Assembly (NCBI RefSeq): GCF_001277345.1
Contig: NZ_LIUT01000002.1
Coordinates: 130,262-194,261 of the forward strand
DNA from: Paenibacillus solani
GTDB lineage: Bacteria > Bacillota > Bacilli > Paenibacillales > Paenibacillaceae
Reading direction: 5' to 3'
Length of the DNA stretch: 64,000 bases
The position numbers and the translations under genes are program-made. Position 1 is the first letter of the stretch, and the number at the start of each line of letters is the position of its first letter. Under the pieces are notes generated by a model. That model worked only from the letters and a program-made list of their open reading frames with translations, was not told the origin of the DNA and ran no database searches. Shown one piece after another: positions 33,818 through 42,393 of the stretch.

Positions 33818-34831
33818 TCATTTCAGTAGTTCTTCCTCTATCATCTGCATCATCTCAAATGCGCCGCCACTTCCATTGGAAGCCACCACCAGGATATGAC
33901 CTGTAGCCGGATAATAAGCTGACCTGAAATTTACGCCCGGGTCATAACCCATGACATGGTATTTGGACACTTCCCCGTGCTTCTTGGTGATCCATACGCC
34001 AAGCCCATAATGCTGCTCACCACCCGGATCATAAGTATGCAAACCCAGCAGCTGTTCCGTCATAGCTGGACTTAGCAGCGTGTGGTTCAAGAGTGCCCTC
34101 CATAACAGAGCCATATCCGGTGCGGTCACAAATGCCCCTCCATCCGCATAGCCCTGAATCGGAATAGCGTATTGATTCGTCCTCCAACTTCCGTCTCCCT
34201 CTTCAATATATCCGTAAGCTGTATTGGACGGCAGACGGTCCAGCGGGAAGTAACCAGAGTGCTGCATGCCGCTTGGCTTGAACACAAACTGCTCAACGTA
34301 ATCTCCAAACCTCATCCCGGTATGCTGTTCTACGATCAAACCAAGCAGCACATATCCTGCATTGTTATAATGAAATCGCTCGCCAGGCTGAAATTTCATG
34401 CGTTCATTCTGGAATAGGGGCAGAAAATCCTTTCCACTGCGAAGCGTGTACATCGGAAGTGTCTTCCACAGGTCCTCAAAATCATCCATCGTCTCTTCAT
34501 CGAAATAATCGGGAACACCGGAGCAGTGGCTCAGCAGATGGAGAACTGTAATCTCCGGGCTAAAGTTAGGCAGTGGAACTGCCAGACACTCACTGAGCTT
34601 GCTATCCAGGGCCAGCTTTCCCTGCTCAATGAGCTGACAGACAGCGATAGCGGTGAACAGCTTGCAGCCTGAAGCAATACCGAATCTGGTGTCTGGTTGA
34701 TTGGCGATGCTGTCGGCTCGATTCGAATAACCATAGGCGCTCCACACGATGTTGTTCTGTTGATCTGTTAAAAGCACTGCCCCGGAAAACTGACAGTTAG
34801 CAGCAAAATCCTCAATTTTATGTATACCCAT
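33818..34831 (-). CDS. Serine hydrolase of the beta-lactamase/penicillin-binding-protein (class C-like) family
   Basis: I start at ATG 34831 (MGIHKIEDFA) because GGTGGGG lies 5 bases before it. In 337 residues: SxxK motif SGCK (Ser54, Lys57), the YxN motif YNN (Tyr155, Asn157) and a probable third motif near YHVMGYDPG. No signal peptide or membrane segment is seen, so the enzyme appears cytoplasmic, which argues against a beta-lactamase defending the wall. Relatives include esterases and D-amino-peptidases. The gene is single, convergent with the DesKR-like module; physiological substrate unknown. Confidence 0.85.
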   Translation of the reverse strand: MGIHKIEDFAANCQFSGAVLLTDQQNNIVWSAYGYSNRADSIANQPDTRFGIASGCKLFTAIAVCQLIEQGKLALDSKLSECLAVPLPNFSPEITVLHLLSHCSGVPDYFDEETMDDFEDLWKTLPMYTLRSGKDFLPLFQNERMKFQPGERFHYNNAGYVLLGLIVEQHTGMRFGDYVEQFVFKPSGMQHSGYFPLDRLPSNTAYGYIEEGDGSWRTNQYAIPIQGYADGGAFVTAPDMALLWRALLNHTLLSPAMTEQLLGLHTYDPGGEQHYGLGVWITKKHGEVSKYHVMGYDPGVNFRSAYYPATGHILVVASNGSGGAFEMMQMIEEELLK

Positions 34832-35710
34832 ATGATCCCCACCCTTTGTATCAATAGGCATATTTTAACATGATCAGTCCATGAGGGTCCTGGCACAGAA
34901 TGATTATAATGAAACCTTTCTTATTCCCAAGATGAAGCTACGGAATCTAGAGAACATGCGGTTTTACCCTACGCTGCTCCAAATTCGTCACCGTCATGCT
35001 GAAACGTTCCGTATCGTCCGACCTGCGCCAGATACCCTGTCCCATCACAATGGTGATATAAACAACGATAAAGATCGAGAACAGATATGAAAAAACTTCC
35101 TACCGAATACTCAAGCATATGTTTCATTTCAGCTAGTCTTGTGTATTGATTCTCTGAGTGTTCACATCTTCCTTATAGCAATGACGATCAGGAAGCGTGG
35201 TAGCTTCGGATACAAAAACTGCTTTATGAAAATAGGAATTATGTCATGGTTCTCATTTACCATTGCAGAGCAAGGAACTCTAATATAAAATAAATGTTAA
35301 AGTTTTCCATAATTTAATTCATATTCTTCTGCCGCTTCCTTACTCCCACATACCACTCCAAAATACATAGCTTCCGTCGAATAGTTCACTCCAAGACGCC
35401 AGCTTTTTATAATCACCACTCTTCGATGGTCAAACCCATTTTCTCACTCCACGCAACTGTGTTTCGCGGTATACACCCGGCTGCTACACCATCCTGCATC
35501 CATGTCTATTCTCAATTGAGTAAACTCTACACTTTGTTTGATGTGCTTCTATCATTACTTAAAAAGTTAATTAAGGCAGGTATAAGCTCTTTAAGAGTTT
35601 ATATAGATTTCACTGAAAGGAGGTGAGTAACGAGATATATCGCTGTTCTAGTACGGAATATGAAGCATACTTCGTACATATTTCACCCATTAAAAGGAGG
35701 AATTCTGTTA
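34832..35710. other. Long intergenic region before the LPMO gene
   Basis: Nearly 880 bases with no supported gene; two short plus frames (34881-35090, 35426-35626) lack ribosome binding sites. On the minus strand, 34947-35099 is an open frame of 50 codons without a good start, reading a hydrophobic stretch followed by polar residues, which might be a gene remnant. Near the right end lie a Shine-Dalgarno-like GAAAGGAGG not followed by a start (35615-35623) and then the true leader of the LPMO gene. Confidence 0.45.
35615..35623 (+). promoter_or_regulatory. SD-like element in the LPMO leader, possible 5' mRNA stabiliser
   Basis: GAAAGGAGG stands 88 bases before the LPMO start codon and has no usable start codon at correct distance. 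In Bacillus thuringiensis cry3A an identical type of SD-like site at the 5' end binds ribosomes and protects the mRNA (STAB-SD). The true ribosome binding site AAAAGGAGG is at 35692-35700. Confidence 0.4.
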
Positions 35711-37054
35711 ATGTCAACAACACTACGCTTATCTAATTCAGGATTACTAAGAAAGATCATGGCTGGTGGATTATTGCTGGCGCTTGCCATTATGGCGATG
35801 TTCTTATTTGAATCAAAGGCATCCGCCCATGGCTACGTGAGCAATCCATCCAGTCGTGCAGATTTATGTGCAAGAGGCATCAATACCAATTGTGGACTCA
35901 TTATCTACGAACCATATAGCCTTGAAGCTCTCAAAGGATTCCCTGCAGCAGGCCCGGCTGATGGCAAAATTGCAAGCGCTAACGGCTTGTTCGCCCCGCT
36001 GGATCAGCAATCCGCAACCCGTTGGACGAAAGTAAATATTTCACCTGGTCCAACGACCTTTGATTGGAAAATAAAGGTTCCACATGCCACAGCAAGCTGG
36101 AAGTATTATATTACGAAGCAGAACTGGGATCCTAATGCACCGCTTACACGCGCTTCTTTTGATTTGACGCCTTTCTGCAGCGTGCCTTATAAAGGTACCC
36201 CGTCCAACACCTATTCCGATACTTGTAATGTGCCGAGCAGAACAGGATACCAAGTCATCCTCGCGGTATGGGAAATTTCCGATACCAATAATGCATTCTA
36301 TAATGTTATTGACGTCAATTTCTCCGGAAGCGGAAATATCGATACGACCCCGCCAACTGCCCCGACAGGCGTAGCAGCTTCCAATGTAGCAATGACAAGT
36401 GCTTCGATTTCATGGAATGCAGCAACGGATAATGTTGGTGTAACCAACTATCGCATTTTTAATGGGGCTACGCAATTGGCTTCCACGACTGGACTTAATT
36501 ACAATCTAACAGGCTTAACGCCGAATACCCTCTACAACATTACGATCAAAGCCGTCGATGCTGCAGGGAATTTATCCCCCGCCAGCAATGCCGCTTCATT
36601 TACGACCCTAGCTGTAACAGGTCCGGATACGCAAGCGCCGACAGCTCCTACGAGCCTTCATGTCATGGGAACAACGACCTCCACGACGGTTCCTTTGATG
36701 TGGAATGCTTCAACGGATAATGTTGGTGTGACTGGGTACCAAGTATTCCAAGGAAATAACCTAATCGCCACCGTTTCGGGCTCAACATTAGAATACCTCG
36801 CTACAGGCCTGACGCCAAACACAGCCTATTCCTTTACCGTAAAAGCTGTAGACGCCGCAGGTAATGTATCCGCAGCAAGTAACGTCGTCAATGTGACGAC
36901 ACCCGACGCACCGGCGACTTATCCGGCATGGAGTTCAACTGCCGTTTATGTTGGCGGCAGCAAGGTCAGCCATAACGGTGTGAACTATGAAGCGAAATGG
37001 TGGACACAAGGTGAAACTCCTGGATCTGCCGATGTATGGAAAGTAATTCCATAG
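35711..37054 (+). CDS. Secreted lytic polysaccharide monooxygenase (AA10) with two FnIII domains and a chitin-binding module
   Basis: Copper enzyme that oxidatively cleaves crystalline chitin (or cellulose). Start ATG 35711, 10 bases after AAAAGGAGG. The signal peptide ends ESKASA, so the mature chain begins with His40 (HGYVSNPSSR), which with His125 (KVPHATASW) forms the histidine brace. The AA10 domain covers 40-205. Fibronectin type III repeats span 211-299 and 306-397, sharing ATDNVGVT and AVDAAGN. The last 45 residues (403-447, AWSSTAVYVGG..VNYEAKWWTQG) are a CBM5/12 chitin-binding module. Chitin is the likelier substrate. Monocistronic, with a perfect terminator. Confidence 0.93.
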   Translation: MSTTLRLSNSGLLRKIMAGGLLLALAIMAMFLFESKASAHGYVSNPSSRADLCARGINTNCGLIIYEPYSLEALKGFPAAGPADGKIASANGLFAPLDQQSATRWTKVNISPGPTTFDWKIKVPHATASWKYYITKQNWDPNAPLTRASFDLTPFCSVPYKGTPSNTYSDTCNVPSRTGYQVILAVWEISDTNNAFYNVIDVNFSGSGNIDTTPPTAPTGVAASNVAMTSASISWNAATDNVGVTNYRIFNGATQLASTTGLNYNLTGLTPNTLYNITIKAVDAAGNLSPASNAASFTTLAVTGPDTQAPTAPTSLHVMGTTTSTTVPLMWNASTDNVGVTGYQVFQGNNLIATVSGSTLEYLATGLTPNTAYSFTVKAVDAAGNVSAASNVVNVTTPDAPATYPAWSSTAVYVGGSKVSHNGVNYEAKWWTQGETPGSADVWKVIP

Positions 37055-37083
37055 AATTCTCCTTCTTACTGGGAGAGTTTAAA

Positions 37084-37121
37084 AAAAGATGACTTCTGAA
37101 TAATTCAGAAGTCATCTTTTT
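37084..37121 (+). terminator. Rho-independent terminator of the LPMO gene
   Basis: AAAAGATGACTTCTGAAT pairs perfectly with ATTCAGAAGTCATCTTTT with almost no loop, followed by T; it also reads as a terminator on the minus strand. Confidence 0.88.
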
Positions 37122-37227
37122 GATGTATGAAATGCACATCATAGAAAAATTGGGCTTAATGCCTCTAAGCTCTGTTGGTCTCATGAGATGCTCTATCTAT
37201 ATACTGTGATCTCTCTGCGATGCATCG

Positions 37228-37410
37228 TTATTTGTCCTTGTTCTTGGCATGTAGTACCAAATTGCCGATTCCGCCAATCACAAACAGCAAGGAAACAACC
37301 CCGAACCCCCATTGCCAAGAGCTTCGGTCCGTAATGAATACGACCACCAAAAATGCGATGGCAGCCAAGAAATTAAGCAGCGCAACGATCAAAAATTCCT
37401 TTTTCTTCAT
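37228..37410 (-). CDS. Small two-helix membrane protein, unknown
   Basis: 60 residues beginning MKKKEFLIVALLN, with helices at about 6-26 and 33-53 and a charged tail HAKNKDK. GAGG lies 7 bases before the ATG and the composition is that of a real membrane protein. I know no function. It is the last gene of the minus-strand series of small envelope and unknown genes that begins near 42.3 kb. Confidence 0.65.
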   Translation of the reverse strand: MKKKEFLIVALLNFLAAIAFLVVVFITDRSSWQWGFGVVSLLFVIGGIGNLVLHAKNKDK

Positions 37411-37518
37411 GATTCATCCTCTACATTCCTACAGAATTAATAAGTCCAGTTATGGATACTTGCCGCTTTAGGTGATCATATCATATTTTTGACCAGGAAG
37501 TGATGACAGCTGCTGAAC

Positions 37519-38268
37519 TTATGGCACAAAAGTAATCGTCTGCTGCGTCCATGGCGCAGCATGGAATGCCTTAGCCACTCCATGCTCTTCTATCTTTTCT
37601 TTTAATACATATTTCCACTTCACCGATGCCGTCCACTTCTCTTCAAATATAAATGGATGCAGTCTGATTTCTTGCTCATTCACCCAAGCTGCCATAATTC
37701 TTTCTCCGTCAATCGACATGGCAAAGCCCTCTTTAAACCAAGGGTGCTCCTGGTCCTTGGATGCGCCCGGCGCATTCATGGTCACGTAGAGCGAGATGTC
37801 ATCGCATAGCTGCAGCAGTCCAAACTGGCGGCTGATGGCAGCCTCATCAGGAAATTGAAACTGAGCTCGCAATCTTGTTTGCCGATTTGTCTCTGCATGG
37901 TAGAATTCCACTAAAGGTGCATCTGTCGCATTTTTCATAAATGACGCAAAATGAAGGCTGCACAGATACCCCGCATAAGGGCTCATGTCTTCAATCTCAT
38001 CAACGCCCTTGCTGTACATTAACATTTTTGGCTGAACCGGATAATCCATAAAAGTGTACGGTTGCCGGCTGCCGTCATTCCAGATCGGAGTATCATCCAT
38101 CCGCAGCCAGGCGCGGTCATGCTCGGTTATAGCCAGCAGTACTTGCTCCAACACAGACGTGTCTATAAACAACTCTCTCCGAAAACCCCGCGCGATATCG
38201 CCGGAGAATCGGCCGTGGTCATCTTGAGTAGTCATAACAAAAGCATCTTCTGTCTCGCGAATGATCAT
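37519..38268 (-). CDS. DUF3891-family protein
   Basis: 249 residues without signal or membrane segments. The start MIIRETEDAFVMTTQDDHGRFSGDIARGF and the following LLAITEHDRAWLRMDD are typical of DUF3891, a family with conserved His and Asp residues near the N terminus (QDDH, EHDRAW), perhaps a metal site like that of HD-type hydrolases. No activity is known to me. ATG with AAGGGAG 10 bases upstream; the DUF4177 gene ends 27 bases before its start, so the two may be co-transcribed. Confidence 0.75.
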   Translation of the reverse strand: MIIRETEDAFVMTTQDDHGRFSGDIARGFRRELFIDTSVLEQVLLAITEHDRAWLRMDDTPIWNDGSRQPYTFMDYPVQPKMLMYSKGVDEIEDMSPYAGYLCSLHFASFMKNATDAPLVEFYHAETNRQTRLRAQFQFPDEAAISRQFGLLQLCDDISLYVTMNAPGASKDQEHPWFKEGFAMSIDGERIMAAWVNEQEIRLHPFIFEEKWTASVKWKYVLKEKIEEHGVAKAFHAAPWTQQTITFVP

Positions 38269-38295
38269 TCGGGTGGTCTCCCTTCTGTTCTGTAC

Positions 38296-38499
38296 TTATC
38301 CCAGATATGCTTTTCGCTTCATCACGGCAATGATGTCTCTGGATTGGCCTTGATGCACGCTCGTATCGAAACAAGAGATCAGTTCCCAGCCGTCTATCCC
38401 GTAGCTGTTCAACAAATCCTCGAACTCCACCTCATTAACCTTGCCCCCAAGGAATCCCCCAGTTTTATATTTCAGTGTTTTATATTCCCATTGATCCAT
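38296..38499 (-). CDS. DUF4177-family small protein
   Basis: 67 residues starting MDQWEYKTLKYKT; the ATG at 38499 is preferred because GGGAGG is 9 bases before it, while the ATG three codons upstream touches that site. The pattern WEYK..., LLNSYGIDGWELISC and a closing strand IIAVMKRK is that of DUF4177, a small alpha-beta domain of unknown role. Followed by the DUF3891 gene. Confidence 0.75.
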   Translation of the reverse strand: MDQWEYKTLKYKTGGFLGGKVNEVEFEDLLNSYGIDGWELISCFDTSVHQGQSRDIIAVMKRKAYLG

Positions 38500-38571
38500 A
38501 GTCAGCATCCTCCCATCATTCCATTCATAATGAACACAAACCTCGAGAGTGTATATCCTGCAAACAAAGTC

Positions 38572-39033
38572 TCAGTTCGTATCTCCAACATAGCAAACCG
38601 CAGGTAGAACTGCTTGATCCATAAGCGGCTTGGCCAACGAGTGAGGGTATAAACGAATCTGATCCAGCGCCGACAGATCAACCCATTCTACGCCCACCTG
38701 ATATTCATCCGGGTTATGTCCCTGAAAGAGATCGCTCTCGCCCACCAAACGACATTCAAAATAAAACTCGACCTGATGGATGTCGGAATCCCATTCTGCG
38801 AATTCATGGTTGGCCCCTATGTATTCACGGACATGCCGTAGATCCAGAACCTCTACCTCACGTCCGATCTCCTCCTGACACTCTCTGACTAATGCCTGTA
38901 CCAAGGTTTCGCCCTTCTCTTGTCCGCCTCCAGGGAATAGGTAAAAGTCCCCCAGATGGTCTACGTTCTTCGTCAGAAGAACTTGATGATCCCGCACAAT
39001 AATCGCCTTGGCCGAATTCCGAATCGGTTTCAT
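38572..39033 (-). CDS. NUDIX hydrolase
   Basis: Hydrolyses a nucleoside diphosphate linked to another group; the substrate cannot be told. 153 residues with a complete Nudix box at 36-57: Gly36, Glu42, Arg50-Glu51 and Glu54-Glu55 in the GX5EX7REXXEEXG order. The start MKPIRNSAKAIIV is preceded by AAGGAG. Single gene between the DUF4177 gene (72 bases away) and a strong hairpin at 39139-39182. Confidence 0.9.
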   Translation of the reverse strand: MKPIRNSAKAIIVRDHQVLLTKNVDHLGDFYLFPGGGQEKGETLVQALVRECQEEIGREVEVLDLRHVREYIGANHEFAEWDSDIHQVEFYFECRLVGESDLFQGHNPDEYQVGVEWVDLSALDQIRLYPHSLAKPLMDQAVLPAVCYVGDTN

Positions 39034-39138
39034 GGGAAGTCTCCTTATCGTTACGTTTTTCTTGTACTAATGCTATTGTAGCAAAAAAATGATGGCTCCG
39101 TAGGCCATACCCGCTTATGCAACAGAATCGAAACGATA

Positions 39139-39182
39139 ACAAGCCGGTATACCATGAGCATGCTCAGAGAATACCGGCTTGT
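39139..39182. terminator. Hairpin ending the membrane-protein gene pair
   Basis: ACAAGCCGGTAT (39139-39150) pairs perfectly with ATACCGGCTTGT (39171-39182), with ATGAGCAT/ATGCTCA symmetry inside. There is no long T tract on the minus strand, so termination may be partial. Confidence 0.55.
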
Positions 39183-39256
39183 ATTGTACGTGAAGCATAA
39201 ACCTCGGCTTGGTTCCACTGCGCTCAAGCGGATGAATGGATAGTATCTTTTCGTAA

Positions 39257-39730
39257 TTAGCGCCTGTATGAGCCATCCGCCCGCTTCTTGAATACTACAG
39301 CCGTCACGCACCCCACGATCAGCAGGACCAGCCCTGCGGCAATCCAGCCCAGGATCACTTGCAATGGAAAACGGGCACCTTCGTACTCTCCTTCATAACG
39401 AGCTATTACATAGCCTTCCTGCGTCTCAACCGCAATGGCCAGTTTGGAGGAAATGCCTTGGATGGCATAGTATTTCATTCCTTTCGGGTAAATATTGGAG
39501 AAGTTCCCGCTGTAAGTACCTTCCCGATCCGAATAATAGGTAACCTTACCAACCACGTCTCCAAGCTTGGATTCATCCACGTGATCTGCGGTCACGACAA
39601 AAATTTTCCCGCCATTCACAACAAACGGATAGGCCCATGAGGCAAGCGCAGCGGTCGATGAGCATATGGCTAGCAGCAGCGTGATCAGCGATACTTTCAT
39701 ATATCGTTTCATGCGATGAGTATTCACCAA
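39257..39730 (-). CDS. Membrane-anchored exported protein, unknown
   Basis: 157 residues: an N-terminal signal helix (VSLITLLLAICSSTAALA), about 80 residues outside the membrane (VTYYSDREGTYSGNFSNIYPKGMKYY), and a C-terminal helix (VILGWIAAGLVLLIVGCVTAVVF) with a basic tail. The GTG at 39730 has GAGGTGG upstream; ATG codons six and ten residues later are alternatives. No domain recognised. It follows the next membrane-protein gene by 41 bases, so the two probably belong together. Confidence 0.65.
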   Translation of the reverse strand: MVNTHRMKRYMKVSLITLLLAICSSTAALASWAYPFVVNGGKIFVVTADHVDESKLGDVVGKVTYYSDREGTYSGNFSNIYPKGMKYYAIQGISSKLAIAVETQEGYVIARYEGEYEGARFPLQVILGWIAAGLVLLIVGCVTAVVFKKRADGSYRR

Positions 39731-39771
39731 GGTCCACCTCGGATATTGGATTCATGCATTCGTTCAGAATG

Positions 39772-40452
39772 TTATTTCATCTGTTTGCTCCTGCCACCCA
39801 CGGTAAGCTCGATGCCCGGCTTGTTCCTTCCACCGGACATCTCATAGGAAGCGTGTGGCCGTTCCACAAACCCTTCAAAGGCTTCATCAATCTGTACCTG
39901 CCCTCGCGGCCGAACCGTAACCACCTTAGGCTCAAAATCAACCGTCTTCCCGTCAACCTCTATGCCTAGCGGGCGTAACGAAACTTGACGCTCGGTGCCA
40001 TAGCTGTAAATTTGAATCTGGCAGCGTGCCAGAATAGCTTCATTTTCTGTATGATAATTGCATTTGCTGTCTTTTCTGGAGTAAGCCACGGATGTTATTC
40101 CGCTCGAATTGAAATTCACCACATACATAACGGACTCCGATACGAAAGGGAAAATAATGACCCAAGCAACACAGCCCAACAACACGCGGCTCATGATCTT
40201 CGGGTAACGAGGACGATAAATCCGTGTCACCCACAGGACGCCGGTCACCAATAAGGCAAGCCCTGCTATGGCCGGCAAGTGAAGACCATAATGGTCTTCT
40301 TTCGTCCAGGGAGAAATCCCTGCCCAGCGGAACAGATCATCTCCGAGGGAATAGCCCAGATGCTGGTAGGAAATAAACAATAAGCCCACAATAATGGTGG
40401 CAATAGAGAGGATTTTGCCCTTCAGTTGTATCTCCTCCTCAAGCAAACCCAT
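39772..40452 (-). CDS. Membrane protein with exported C-terminal domain, unknown
   Basis: 226 residues with three hydrophobic helices (14-34, 58-76, 86-108) and an outer part of about 110 residues containing KCNYHTENEAILARCQIQIYSYG with two cysteines that may form a disulphide. No family recognised. The ATG at 40452 has a poor ribosome binding site, while a strong GAGGAGGAG lies inside the first codons, six bases before a CTG (codon 10); initiation there, or use of the site for coupling, is possible. It stands between the VanZ-RDD gene (42 bases) and another unknown exported protein. Confidence 0.6.
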   Translation of the reverse strand: MGLLEEEIQLKGKILSIATIIVGLLFISYQHLGYSLGDDLFRWAGISPWTKEDHYGLHLPAIAGLALLVTGVLWVTRIYRPRYPKIMSRVLLGCVAWVIIFPFVSESVMYVVNFNSSGITSVAYSRKDSKCNYHTENEAILARCQIQIYSYGTERQVSLRPLGIEVDGKTVDFEPKVVTVRPRGQVQIDEAFEGFVERPHASYEMSGGRNKPGIELTVGGRSKQMK

Positions 40453-40494
40453 TTTCCATATTGTAACAAATAAATACGGATTTGGTAACCCGTG

Positions 40495-41601
40495 TTATTC
40501 GTCCTTGTCTCGTGTCTTGTTCTCTACAATAGCCAGCCTTGTTCCACTCTTGGCTTCATGCAGCAGTTTCCGCTCCCGCTGGAGTAGACATAAGAAGACA
40601 TGGATAAACACGATGCCGTCCAGAAGTAATAAACCCACAGCATACATAGCCAGAAGGACGTGAGAACCCGAAATATTAACGATCAGGAGTAAGGCATGCA
40701 GTCCGCCCCATACGACATACAGCAGACCATTGCGGATCATCAGTTCCTTTAGCTTCAGCTGTTCTCCTGCTCCACGGATCTGGACCCGGACGATCCATGC
40801 CCCCAAGGTCTGGCCCTGCTTCATATAAGGGACCACGATATAATATATGATGACAACAATAAAATAAGCGCCTTTCACGTTAAGCAAGGTCAATACGCCG
40901 ATGATCGGCAGCACGACACAGACATCGATCCCGAAGGCGATCGCCCGGCGAGTGTAACTGACCCGCTTTTTAGACAAATCCACCTTCTCATCCAGACGAT
41001 CCATGCGAGGCAGGTGATTCTTCATCCAATCGGCGAGCACGAATCCGATCATGCCACCAAGGGTATTCATCAGCAGATCATCAACGTCAAACAATCGGTA
41101 AGGGTAATCATAGAATCCGTAAATACCGGTCACTTGGGTGATTTCGAAGAACAACGACAATCCGAATGAAGCTGCCAGACACGTCTTCCAGGATGTCCGC
41201 ACATAATAACGCAGGAACATGCCGAAGGGCACCACAAGCAGCACATTAAACACTACCTGCAAGAAGGCTCTTTCCTTCAGTAGCAGCATATATGTGGAGG
41301 GGACTTGCCATACCACCTTGGTCTCCTTCAATATGTCGTGTATAAAGTTCAGCGGCATCAACTGCATAACCGAGGCGACATCCATCGGGGTATTATGCCG
41401 CGAGGCAGGCAGAGGAAGCAGAACCAAATACACCGCATTCATCATATATAGCAGAAATAAATACAGCAGAAATCCCCGGAATTTATTAAAATAACCATAC
41501 TTGCGATACTGCACGATCAGAAAAGGAACGGCGCACAGCAAAGCTGCTATGGGAAAAGTCAAAAATGCATAGGATATGGGAAACAGATAGGCCTTGAGCA
41601 T
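40495..41601 (-). CDS. VanZ-family and RDD-family membrane domain fusion
   Basis: 368 residues from the ATG at 41601; an earlier GTG at 41613 abuts GAGGAA and is less likely. Residues 1-200 form a VanZ domain: helices, then NVLLVVPFGMFLRYY, and LGLSLFFEITQVTGIYGFYDYPYRLFDVDDLLMNTLGG in pieces typical of VanZ (FEITQ, DVDDLLMNTLG). Residues 225-355 form an RDD domain (RRAIAFGIDVCVVLPIIG, and GQTLGAWIVRVQI). VanZ lowers teicoplanin susceptibility in Enterococcus; the broader family and RDD are of unclear function. First gene of a short minus-strand series of membrane proteins. Confidence 0.85.
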   Translation of the reverse strand: MLKAYLFPISYAFLTFPIAALLCAVPFLIVQYRKYGYFNKFRGFLLYLFLLYMMNAVYLVLLPLPASRHNTPMDVASVMQLMPLNFIHDILKETKVVWQVPSTYMLLLKERAFLQVVFNVLLVVPFGMFLRYYVRTSWKTCLAASFGLSLFFEITQVTGIYGFYDYPYRLFDVDDLLMNTLGGMIGFVLADWMKNHLPRMDRLDEKVDLSKKRVSYTRRAIAFGIDVCVVLPIIGVLTLLNVKGAYFIVVIIYYIVVPYMKQGQTLGAWIVRVQIRGAGEQLKLKELMIRNGLLYVVWGGLHALLLIVNISGSHVLLAMYAVGLLLLDGIVFIHVFLCLLQRERKLLHEAKSGTRLAIVENKTRDKDE

Positions 41602-41892
41602 GCTTTTGTTCACTTCCTCTGTGACGATCTACTCTAAATGTATAGGAACAAGTTTAAATGAAGGTCGATTCTCGTTTAAAATGGGATTAAAAAACGCATA
41701 ACCGCTTCAAGACTGACATGCCTGTCAGCCTCGTGCGTCGCGAATTGAATAACCCACACCATCAGTGTGGGCAGGATCATCATATGCAAGACGCATTGGA
41801 TTCCCTGTCATCTGAACGTCGTCGTTATTCCCAACTTACGAGTTCATGTGACATGAGTCGGCCCAGTCGTGTTTCCATGAAGTCCCGTCCCG
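41602..41892. other. Intergenic region with two short hairpins
   Basis: CTGACA (41713-41718) pairs with TGTCAG (41723-41728), and CCCACAC (41753-41759) with GTGTGGG (41765-41771). Neither has a T tract. A 70-codon plus frame here is not supported by a ribosome binding site. Confidence 0.4.
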
Positions 41893-42306
41893 TTATTCCT
41901 TCCGTTTGCGGACGGCTTTTCCAAAGCTAATCTTTCGCGGAAGTCCCAGCTGGAACTCTTCACGGTGCCCATTCCACTCTATCTTGATCGTTAGATCCTT
42001 ATTCGGGTTCATCATATTAAACAGACACTCCAAGTCCAGCGCACCCTTGGTTTCCTTAATGACAGCATGGTCGATTCCCACGACGATTTCTCCATCCTGG
42101 AAGCGACCCGACATGTCCTCCAGCCGATAGTTAATCTGCCCATGTTCCAGTGGTTCCTTCCCCAAGTACTGAAGCTTCAGCTTTCCGCCAAGAGTATCCT
42201 GAAACACGGTGCACTTCGCATTGACCTTATCCTGATGGGTAACGACATAAGTCGCTTTCCACGACTCGCCCTTACCTATCAAGGTCATGGTTTTATTTCG
42301 ATTCAT
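41893..42306 (-). CDS. Conserved-looking hypothetical protein
   Basis: 137 residues from ATG 42306 (MNRNKTMTLIGKGESW), with GAGGAGG 7 bases upstream. Mostly beta-strand character: GESWKATYVVTHQDK, KLKLQYLGKEP, IKIEWNGHREEFQL; no signal, helix or cysteine pattern, so a soluble beta-sandwich is likely. I recognise no family. It ends at a stop 291 bases before the VanZ-RDD start and is single. Confidence 0.6.
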   Translation of the reverse strand: MNRNKTMTLIGKGESWKATYVVTHQDKVNAKCTVFQDTLGGKLKLQYLGKEPLEHGQINYRLEDMSGRFQDGEIVVGIDHAVIKETKGALDLECLFNMMNPNKDLTIKIEWNGHREEFQLGLPRKISFGKAVRKRKE

Positions 42307-42393
42307 GGACACCCCTCCTCACACGCAAAAACGACCAGTTATCTCGATTAGGCTTATATATAAGATAACGAGAATACAAAAGAAATAGTTTTT

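Noticed and set aside
35618..35735. Leader peptide starting at GTG 35622
   Set aside because: The start codon overlaps the AAAGGAGG site itself with no spacing, so initiation there is unlikely.
39051..39311. 86-codon minus frame between the Nudix gene and the exported protein
   Set aside because: Crosses the strong hairpin at 39139-39182, overlaps the 3' end of the next gene and has no ribosome binding site.
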